Assembly (NCBI GenBank): GCA_023395465.1
Contig: JAEWZE010000179.1
Span: 1-21,477 of the forward strand
DNA length: 21,477 nucleotides
Origin: Pseudomonadota bacterium
GTDB lineage: Bacteria; Pseudomonadota; Gammaproteobacteria; Xanthomonadales; Xanthomonadaceae
Reading direction: 5' to 3'
Below, piece by piece: positions 1 through 8,363 of the stretch. The notes beneath the pieces were generated by a model. That model saw nothing but the letters and a program-made list of their open reading frames with translations. It had not been told where the DNA came from and ran no database searches. The translations under genes and the position numbers were made by a program. How positions within the stretch are numbered: position 1 is the first letter of the stretch; every line of letters begins with the position of its first letter.

Positions 1-1176
1 GGCCTCGTCGGCGCCAGCCTGGCGCTCGCGCTCGACCGCGCCGGCGTGCCCGCGACCCTGCTCGAGGCCACGCCCCCGGCCGCGATGCCGGAGGTGTTCG
101 ACCAGCGCAACCTCAGCTTCGCGGAGGCCACGGTCAATGCGCTGGGAGCGCTCGGCGTGATGGCGCGCCTGCAGCGGCCGGCCGGCGCGATCCGGCGCAT
201 CCACGTCAGCCGCCAGGGCGACTTCGGCCAAGCCTGCCTGCAGGCGCAGGATTTCGGGCGCACGGCATTCGGCCAGGTGGTGGTGGCGCGCGACCTGGGC
301 GAGGCGCTGGAAGCGCGGCTGTCGGAGGCTTCGCGGCTCACGCGCCTGCGGCCGATGCGCTTCCTAGGCTTCGATACCATGCAGGATGACAGCGTGCAGC
401 GTGTGCGCGTGGCCGCCGGGGATGGCGAACGGGTGATCGCCGCGCGCCTGGTGGTGGCGGCCGACGGCGCCACCAGCACGGTGCGGCAGGCCCTGGGCAT
501 CGCCGCGACGACGCACGACTACGGCCAGCGCTTGTTCGTGGCGCGGCTGCGCACGCAGCGCGCGCCCGACGGGACCGCGTACGAACGCCTGCGCGACGCC
601 GGCCCGACCGCGCTGCTGCCGCGCGGGGACGGCTGCTACGGCATCGTCCACGGCGTGGCGACCGCCGAAGCCGCCGGCGTCGCGGCCCTGGACGCCGATG
701 GCTTCCTGCGGCGCGTGCAGGATGCCTTCGGCTGGCGCGCGGGCCGGTTCCTGGAGGTGGGCGAACGCAGCGTGTATCCCGCGCTGCGCGTGGTCGCCGA
801 CCGCACCACGGCGCGCCGCGCGGTGCTGGTCGGCAACGCCGCCCAGGCCCTGCATCCGGTGGGTGCGCAGGGCTTCAACCTGGGCCTGCGCGATGCGCTC
901 ACCTTGGCCGAACTGGTGGCCGGTGCCGAGGACCCGGGCGCCGAAGGGTTGCTGGAGGCCTACGCGCAGCGACGTCGCGAGGACCGCAGCCGCACCCTGG
1001 CATTTTCCGACGGGCTGGCGCGGATCACCGCCAACCCCGCGCCCCTGCTGCGTCCATTGCGCAGCCTGGGCCTGGCGGCGATCGGCGCGGTCCCGTCGCT
1101 GCAATCGCTGCTGGCCGGCGGCGCGATGGGCTACCGGGGCGACGTTCCGGCGCTGTGTCGGGGCGCAGGCGCATGA
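1..1176 (+). CDS. ubiH: UbiH, 2-polyprenyl-6-methoxyphenol hydroxylase (5' partial)
   Basis: FAD-dependent aromatic hydroxylase of aerobic ubiquinone synthesis; in E. coli UbiH adds the C1 hydroxyl to 2-octaprenyl-6-methoxyphenol. The frame is open from base 1 and the first visible residues (GLVGASLALAL) are the end of the N-terminal GxGxxG dinucleotide-binding loop, so only about 10-15 residues are missing; 391 residues are visible, against 392 in E. coli UbiH. The second FAD motif reads ADGATSTVRQ near residues 155-165. The third reads LVGNAAQALHPVGAQGFNLG near residues 276-296, with GN in place of the usual GD, which is typical of UbiH rather than UbiF/UbiI. The stop overlaps the next gene's start as ATGA, so the two hydroxylases are translationally coupled. 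An internal ATG at base 46 is not the start because conserved sequence lies upstream of it. Family sure; UbiH assignment likely. Confidence 0.9.
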   Translation, partial: GLVGASLALALDRAGVPATLLEATPPAAMPEVFDQRNLSFAEATVNALGALGVMARLQRPAGAIRRIHVSRQGDFGQACLQAQDFGRTAFGQVVVARDLGEALEARLSEASRLTRLRPMRFLGFDTMQDDSVQRVRVAAGDGERVIAARLVVAADGATSTVRQALGIAATTHDYGQRLFVARLRTQRAPDGTAYERLRDAGPTALLPRGDGCYGIVHGVATAEAAGVAALDADGFLRRVQDAFGWRAGRFLEVGERSVYPALRVVADRTTARRAVLVGNAAQALHPVGAQGFNLGLRDALTLAELVAGAEDPGAEGLLEAYAQRRREDRSRTLAFSDGLARITANPAPLLRPLRSLGLAAIGAVPSLQSLLAGGAMGYRGDVPALCRGAGA

Positions 1177-2351
1177 GCCGTCGCGATCCGCACGACGTGG
1201 TGGTGGTCGGCGGCGGCGTCGTCGGCGCGGCGTGCGCGCTCGCGCTGGCGCGGGCCGGACTCGACACCTGCCTGGTCGAATCCAGGCGGCCGCCGGCCTG
1301 GTCGCGCGAGGTTCCCGACCTGCGCGTCTACGCGCTCGCGCCGGACAACGCGGCGCTGCTGGATTCGATCGGCGCCTGGCGGGCCGTGCGCGAGGCCCGC
1401 GCGCATCCGTACCGCCGCATGCAGGTCTGGGACGCGGCGGGCGGCAATCCGATCGTGTTCGATGCCGATGCGCTGGCGCGTCCCAGCCTGGGCTGGATCG
1501 TCGAGCACGGCCTGCTGGTGGAGGCGCTGTGGCAACAGCTGGAGCAGGCCGGCGTGCGCCTGCGCTGCCCGGCGGCGGTCGAGGCGCTGGACGAAGACGC
1601 AGACGGCGTGCGCCTGCGCCTGGACGACGGCAGCCGCGTGGCCGCCCGCATCGCGGTGGCGGCCGATGGCGCCGCTTCGCGCCTGCGTTCGCTCGCGGGG
1701 ATCGCCGTGGACGGGCACGACTATGCGCAGCAGGGCGTGGTCGCCTACGTGCGTCCGCAACAAGCGCACGAGGACACCGCCTGGCAGCGCTTCCTGCCCA
1801 CCGGGCCGCTGGCCCTGCTGCCCTGCGCCGATGGCAGCTGCTCGATCGTGTGGACCCTGCCGCAGGACGAGGCGGCGCGCGTGCTGGCGCTGGACGACGA
1901 GGCCTTCGGCTGCGAACTGACCACCGCGTTCGAGGCGCGGCTCGGGGCGATCGTGCCGCTGAGCCGGCGCGTGGGCTTTCCGCTGCGGCGGCAGCTGGCG
2001 GCCGAGCAGCAGCGCGGACGCGTGCTGGTGATCGGCGACGCCGCGCATGCCGTGCATCCGCTGGCCGGGCAGGGCGTCAACCTGGGCCTGCGCGACGTCG
2101 CCGCGCTGCAGGCTTCGGTGGCCGATGCCCACCGCCGGCGTGCCCGCTGGGATACGCCCCAGCGCCTGGCACGCTGGGCCCGCGCACGGCGCAGCGACAA
2201 TGCGGTCGCCGCCTACAGCTTCGAAGGCATCAACCGCCTGTTCTCGAACGACGCCCTGGTGCCGACCCTGCTGCGTGGCCACCTGCTGGGCATCGCCGGA
2301 CGCCTGCCGCCGCTGCTGGACCTGTTCTGGCGCCGCGCCGCGGGCCGTTGA
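1173..2351 (+). CDS. ubiI: UbiI/VisC-family FAD-dependent ubiquinone hydroxylase
   Basis: 392-residue flavin monooxygenase of the UbiH/UbiF/VisC family, expected to hydroxylate the prenylated phenol ring during ubiquinone synthesis (the C5 step if it is UbiI). Visible motifs: GGGVVG at 13-18 (FAD ADP-binding loop), VAADGAASRLRS in the middle, and VIGDAAHAVHPLAGQGVNLG near 287-306. The ATG at 1173 is chosen because it gives the expected distance to the GxGxxG loop and forms an ATGA overlap with ubiH; an in-frame ATG at 1155 would add six unneeded residues. Paired UbiH and UbiI hydroxylases fit what is known for Xanthomonas, where a Coq7-type enzyme does the third hydroxylation; no coq7 is in this window. 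The gene ends 18 bases from the convergent DUF808 gene. The exact ring position hydroxylated cannot be read from the sequence. Confidence 0.85.
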   Translation: MSRRDPHDVVVVGGGVVGAACALALARAGLDTCLVESRRPPAWSREVPDLRVYALAPDNAALLDSIGAWRAVREARAHPYRRMQVWDAAGGNPIVFDADALARPSLGWIVEHGLLVEALWQQLEQAGVRLRCPAAVEALDEDADGVRLRLDDGSRVAARIAVAADGAASRLRSLAGIAVDGHDYAQQGVVAYVRPQQAHEDTAWQRFLPTGPLALLPCADGSCSIVWTLPQDEAARVLALDDEAFGCELTTAFEARLGAIVPLSRRVGFPLRRQLAAEQQRGRVLVIGDAAHAVHPLAGQGVNLGLRDVAALQASVADAHRRRARWDTPQRLARWARARRSDNAVAAYSFEGINRLFSNDALVPTLLRGHLLGIAGRLPPLLDLFWRRAAGR

Positions 2352-2369
2352 GCCTGCGCGCCGGGCGGG

Positions 2370-3311
<942 letters not shown>

Positions 3312-3339
3312 GGGGGATGCCGGTGTGGGGAAGGGGGCG

Positions 3340-3345
3340 ATTGTA
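3340..3345 (-). promoter_or_regulatory. Putative -10 element (TACAAT) for the DUF808 gene
   Basis: On the minus strand TACAAT (5/6 to TATAAT), preceded by CC, lies 28 bases before the DUF808 ATG, which would give a leader of about 20-25 bases. No convincing -35 is seen at 16-18 bases upstream. Same CTA-type element as seen before several other genes in this window. Confidence 0.4.
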
Positions 3346-3394
3346 GGGCCAGGCCGATGCCGCTGCGGGTGACGACCGCCGCCCGATCCATGCG

Positions 3395-3423
3395 GCGACG
3401 CCGCCGGGGAACGGCGGCGTCGC
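3395..3423. repeat. 12-bp perfect inverted repeat, 3' of the EF-hand gene
   Basis: Perfect 12-bp arms at 3395-3406 and 3412-3423 flank a 5-base loop. It sits 38 bases after the stop of the EF-hand gene and upstream of the DUF808 promoter-like element. In minus-strand RNA it would form a very stable stem, but no T-tract follows, so it is either a Rho-assisted/3'-end stabilising hairpin or an inefficient terminator separating the two genes. Confidence 0.55.
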
Positions 3424-3461
3424 ATGGGCAGCACGGCTGCGACGACAAGCTTGCGTCCGCG

Positions 3462-4211
3462 TCAGCGGAGCCGGGCGGTGTACTCGTCGCGGTCGATGCG
3501 GCCGTCGCGGCTGCTGTCGACCGCATCGAAGCCGCTGGCGAGCGCGGGCTCGGCGGCCGCCTCGGTGCGCGACACCGCGCCGTCGGCGTTGGCGTCGAGC
3601 TGGTTGAAGGCGCGACTCGCGGCGACCATGGCCGGCCTGGACACATGCGAGATCACGGTGACGTCTGGTTCGAGCGGGGTCGTGGCCGGCGTTGCAGGCG
3701 GCTGCGGTCGCGGCGGCAATGCGTTGACCGCGTCGATCGCCGCACGCGAGGACACCACCGCTTCGGCCGCGGACTGCCGCGCGATCCGGCTGGCCGCTTC
3801 CGCATCCTGGCTGTTGGCGCGGGCCTCGACCTGGGCGCCCAGCGGCTGCGCGGTTCCGGCGTGCGCGGCGCTGTATGCGGCACCGGTGCGGTTGGCCGCA
3901 TCCGCGGCGGCCCGTGCCGAAGCCTGGGCGCGCAACGACGCGTCCCGCGCCACATGGGCGTGGTAGTCGGCGCTCGCCTCGCCGTGCGACGTGAGCGCGG
4001 GTGCATGGGCGGCATGGGATGCCTGGGACGCCGCGTCGCGCGCCACGGAAGCGACTTCGCGGGCTGCCTCCGCTTCGGCGCGGGCGGTTTCCGTCGCCTG
4101 GTCGCTCACGACCCTGGCTTGCGCGGTCCCGGCCGTCTGCGCTGTCGCGACTCCGCAGCCCAGCGCCAGTGCGGTGGCCAAGAGGCTTCGATGGAAGATC
4201 TTGGGATTCAT
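3462..4211 (-). CDS. Secreted alanine-rich EF-hand protein
   Basis: 249-residue exported protein with a C-terminal EF-hand pair. The N-terminus (MNPKIF..., hydrophobic core about 9-22, ATA before Gln25) is a Sec signal peptide with predicted cleavage after Ala24. Residues about 30-130 are an Ala/Glu/Arg/Ser-rich, probably helical stretch. A Pro/Thr-rich linker follows (PPRPQPPATPATTP), then two canonical calcium loops: 206-217 (DANADGAVSRTE) and 232-243 (DSSRDGRIDRDE), each with acidic or polar residues at positions 1, 3, 5 and 9 and Glu at 12. The ATG at 4211 has GGGAG upstream and starts the signal peptide; a start 84 bases earlier would bury it. The role is unknown; calcium binding in the periplasm or outside the cell is inferred. 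The gene follows rlmM by 94 bases and may be transcribed separately. Confidence 0.85.
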   Translation of the reverse strand: MNPKIFHRSLLATALALGCGVATAQTAGTAQARVVSDQATETARAEAEAAREVASVARDAASQASHAAHAPALTSHGEASADYHAHVARDASLRAQASARAAADAANRTGAAYSAAHAGTAQPLGAQVEARANSQDAEAASRIARQSAAEAVVSSRAAIDAVNALPPRPQPPATPATTPLEPDVTVISHVSRPAMVAASRAFNQLDANADGAVSRTEAAAEPALASGFDAVDSSRDGRIDRDEYTARLR

Positions 4212-4305
4212 GGGGAACTCCCGTTGCGTGGAGGCCCATGCTCGGCAGGCGCCGATGAAACAGGTGTCAACCGTCGCAGTCTGCGCGCTGAACACGCCCG
4301 GGCAT

Positions 4306-5379
4306 TCAGGCGCGGGCCATGCGCCGGGCGAGCACCGTGATCTCCTCGCGATCGTGGTACAGCTGGCGTGCGCGCACCTCGACCGGCACCGCGGCCGCTT
4401 CGACGAACGCGTCGAGGCTGCGGCGCGTTTCCAGCCAGCGCTTCTTCATCGGCAGCTTGAGGTTGAAGACCGACTGCCGGCACCAGCCTTCGCGGAACCA
4501 GTCGCCCATGCGCCGCGCCACCCGCGAGGGTTGCTCGACCATGTCGCAGACCATCCAGTCCAGCGGCCGTGGTGGCTGCCAGCGGAAGCCATCCTCGCGC
4601 AGGTGTTCGACCAGGCCGGTGTCGAACAGGTGCGCGCGCAGCGGACCGTTGTCGATCGCGATGACCCGCAGCCCCTGCCGGGCCAGCACCCAGGTCCAGC
4701 CACCGGGCGCAGCGCCCAGGTCGGCGGCGGTCATGCCCGGACGCAGAAGCTCGGCCCGCTGCGCGGGATCGAGCAGCACCAGCAGCGCTTCTTCGAGCTT
4801 GAGCGCCGAGCGCGACGGCGCGTCGGCATGCAGCTTCAGGCGCGGCACGCCCAGCGGCCACGGCGAGGTGATCGCCGGGTCGGCGCTGGCCAGCAGCACG
4901 TGGTCGCCTGCCAGGAAACACACGTGCAGGCGCGGCAGCGCGGGATCCTCGGCCGGCGTGAGCAGCCTGCGCTTGCGCAGCGCCGGGCGCAGCGCGTTGG
5001 CGAAGCTCCGGGCCAGCCCGGACAGTGGCTTGCCGGCGTCCGAATCGGGATGCTCCACCCACAGTGCGCCATAAGGTCGCGACCCGGAAACGCCGCGCGG
5101 CATGGCCGCTTCGATCGCCTCGAGCATGGGGCCCATGCGGTCGCGGGGATCGAGCCCGCGCAGTTCCGCGAACAGCGGCAGCGCCTGCCGCGCGAACACC
5201 AGCGAGCGCCACGGCAGGCCGGTCGCGATGGCCGCGTCGTCGCCGAGGAACAGCACGTAGCCGTCGCCGCGGCTGGCACGGGCGTAGCCGGCGATGCCCG
5301 CTTCCGCGGCGCGATCGCCGAGCTCGGCCGCGAGATCGGGCTCGAAGCCCGCGCGGCAGTAGCACAGCAGGCCGTTCAT
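4306..5379 (-). CDS. rlmM: RlmM, 23S rRNA C2498 2'-O-ribose methyltransferase
   Basis: 357-residue S-adenosylmethionine-dependent methyltransferase that in E. coli methylates the 2'-O of C2498 in the peptidyl transferase loop of 23S rRNA. The N-terminal half (about 1-180) corresponds to the THUMP-containing RNA-binding part. The catalytic Rossmann fold begins near 190, with the SAM motif DLGAAPGGW at 220-228. The K-D-K-E tetrad typical of RrmJ-like 2'-O-methyltransferases is visible as Lys194 (SALKLEEA), Asp279 (CDMVEQP), Lys308 (FNLKLPMK) and a Glu in REEITV (345/346). It starts 24 bases after the deaminase stop and is probably the distal gene of the glnS operon. No strong Shine-Dalgarno is seen before its ATG. 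Confidence 0.93.
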   Translation of the reverse strand: MNGLLCYCRAGFEPDLAAELGDRAAEAGIAGYARASRGDGYVLFLGDDAAIATGLPWRSLVFARQALPLFAELRGLDPRDRMGPMLEAIEAAMPRGVSGSRPYGALWVEHPDSDAGKPLSGLARSFANALRPALRKRRLLTPAEDPALPRLHVCFLAGDHVLLASADPAITSPWPLGVPRLKLHADAPSRSALKLEEALLVLLDPAQRAELLRPGMTAADLGAAPGGWTWVLARQGLRVIAIDNGPLRAHLFDTGLVEHLREDGFRWQPPRPLDWMVCDMVEQPSRVARRMGDWFREGWCRQSVFNLKLPMKKRWLETRRSLDAFVEAAAVPVEVRARQLYHDREEITVLARRMARA

Positions 5380-5403
5380 GCGCGGCCTGCGCGGTGGCGG
5401 CGC

Positions 5404-5982
5404 TCAGTAGCGGCCGGCATCGGACGCACCATAGGCCCGCAGCACGTCGCAGGCAGCGTCGCGATGGATGTCGCGCAGCACTTCGATGCCGCGGCGCTCG
5501 AGCTCTACAATCCAGTCGGCGGGCAGCGGGCCTTCGTCGAACGGGGTCAGCGCCTCGACATCCTGCGAACGCGCGCCGATCAGCAGCCGGTCGATGCCGG
5601 CCCACACGGTCGCGCCGTAGCACTGGCAGCACGGCTGCGCGGAGGTCGCCAGCACGAAACGGCCGATCGCGTTGCCGTCCAGGTCGCGGTTGAGGCGCGC
5701 GCGCTGCAGCCGCTGCTGGGCGAGCATGTAGGCCATGGTCTCGGCATGCGCGACCGAACAGTTCTGCGGCAAGACCCGGTTCACGCCGACCGACACGATG
5801 CGGTCGTTGTCGGCGTTGAACACCGCCGCGCCGAACGGCCCGCCGCTGCCGGCGTCGACGTTCATGCGCGAGAGTTCGATCGCGAGCGCGACCTTGGCGT
5901 CGTCGCCGACATACGGGCGCGAAATGTCGACCTGTTCGTGGACCCAGGCCGGCAGGGTGAGGTGGACCTGCGCGTAGAGCAT
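5404..5982 (-). CDS. Zinc-dependent nucleoside/guanine-type deaminase
   Basis: 192-residue member of the cytidine/deoxycytidylate deaminase superfamily. The zinc site is clear: His79-Ala-Glu81 (HAETM; Glu is the proton shuttle) and Pro117-Cys118-x-x-Cys121 (PCCQC). The GGPFGAAVF motif near 47-55 is typical of guanine deaminase and tRNA-adenosine-deaminase-like proteins. It hydrolytically deaminates a nucleobase or nucleoside; the substrate cannot be read from sequence, and the length and motif spacing resemble bacterial 'nucleoside deaminase' proteins rather than TadA. The ATG shares its A with the stop of the upstream lipoprotein gene (TGATG), showing translational coupling. A long upstream extension of the frame is only a shadow of that gene. 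Confidence 0.85.
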   Translation of the reverse strand: MLYAQVHLTLPAWVHEQVDISRPYVGDDAKVALAIELSRMNVDAGSGGPFGAAVFNADNDRIVSVGVNRVLPQNCSVAHAETMAYMLAQQRLQRARLNRDLDGNAIGRFVLATSAQPCCQCYGATVWAGIDRLLIGARSQDVEALTPFDEGPLPADWIVELERRGIEVLRDIHRDAACDVLRAYGASDAGRY

Positions 5983-6350
5983 CAGCGCTCCACCGGCAGC
6001 GGGCCAGCCACCGCGCGGCACTGGTTCTGCACGCAGTCGCAGGACTGGATCTGCTGCCAGCCGCAGACCGAGGCCATGCCGCTGCGCTCGCACTGCGCGC
6101 GGACCGCGTCCGGGTCCACCGTTGCGTCCTTGTTGACGCAGGCGGGAAAGTAGCCGCAACAGTTGCCGACGTTCTTGACCGCGCAGTCGCTGGCCACGCG
6201 GCAGGACGCGTCCGGCGCGGCGGGATCGACCGACAGCGACGGCGGCGCGGCGGCCGCGGGCGCTTGCGGCGCCGCCACGTCCGCGCGCGGCGCGCAGGCC
6301 ACGAGCAGCAGCATCAGGCAGGCGGCGGTCAGTAGACGCAGGGTCGCCAT
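5982..6350 (-). CDS. Small cysteine-rich lipoprotein, function unknown
   Basis: 122-residue predicted lipoprotein. The N-terminus has a short hydrophobic segment ending in a lipobox LVAC with the acylated Cys at 19. A Pro/Ala-rich linker (about 27-47) tethers a compact domain with ten cysteines at 50, 56, 64, 65, 71, 87, 96, 104, 106 and 111, presumably forming five disulphides in the periplasm; the pattern includes DCAVKNVGNCCGYFPAC and SCDCVQNQC. I do not recognise a named enzyme; the domain resembles small disulphide-rich bacterial proteins of unknown role. The ATG at 6350 lies 2 bases after the glnS stop, with GAAGG seven bases upstream inside glnS, and the stop overlaps the deaminase start by one base, so it belongs to the glnS operon. 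The many Cys codons in this reading frame and the clear signal sequence support that it is real. Confidence 0.85.
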   Translation of the reverse strand: MATLRLLTAACLMLLLVACAPRADVAAPQAPAAAAPPSLSVDPAAPDASCRVASDCAVKNVGNCCGYFPACVNKDATVDPDAVRAQCERSGMASVCGWQQIQSCDCVQNQCRAVAGPLPVER

Positions 6351-6352
6351 GC

Positions 6353-8125
<1,773 letters not shown>

Positions 8126-8140
8126 CGGGGGGAAAACGCC

Positions 8141-8146
8141 AGTGTA
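8141..8146 (-). promoter_or_regulatory. Putative -10 element (TACACT) for the glnS operon
   Basis: Minus-strand CTACACTGGCG lies 15 bases before the glnS ATG at 8125. Almost the same string, CTAGACTGGCG, precedes pip at 16781-16791. Transcription starting 6-8 bases after the hexamer would leave a leader of about 8-10 bases, consistent with the absence of a Shine-Dalgarno sequence. No clear -35 is seen. Confidence 0.4.
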
Positions 8147-8270
8147 GCCGAGCGGCCCGCGCGAACTGCCCGCAGGCGGCCGGATTCCCCGGATTCTGCC
8201 GCGGTCGCGCCGCACACGGCATGATGCTTGCTTACCATCCGCAGGCGCACTGCGCGCAGGAGGGTCCGGC

Positions 8271-8363
8271 ATGTCCGCTGTCCGCTACGCCATCGCGCGA
8301 TTGCCGTCGCTGCGCCGTGCGCATGGCCGATCGCGGGCGGTCTGTGGGGGAGGTAGGTCCTGA
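8271..8363 (+). CDS. 30-codon Arg-rich leader ORF upstream of the diguanylate cyclase
   Basis: Short ORF with a very good initiation region: AGGAGG at 8258-8263, seven bases, then ATG at 8271. It encodes 30 residues starting MSAVRYAIARLPSLRRAHGR, with seven arginines, no hydrophobic segment and no recognised domain. Its TGA at 8361-8363 overlaps a CTG at 8360-8362 that opens the long diguanylate cyclase frame, in the same geometry as an ATGA coupling overlap. It could be a leader peptide coupled to the cyclase, or the true N-terminus of the cyclase if one base is missing from the sequence between 8357 and 8363, or a chance ORF. I favour a real translation start because of the Shine-Dalgarno quality. 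Confidence 0.45.
   Translation: MSAVRYAIARLPSLRRAHGRSRAVCGGGRS

Noticed and set aside
4265..4270. Perfect TTGACA on the minus strand upstream of the EF-hand gene
   Set aside because: No AT-containing -10 at 16-18 bases downstream (the sequence there is GC-rich), so I do not call a sigma-70 promoter; an alternative sigma factor cannot be excluded.
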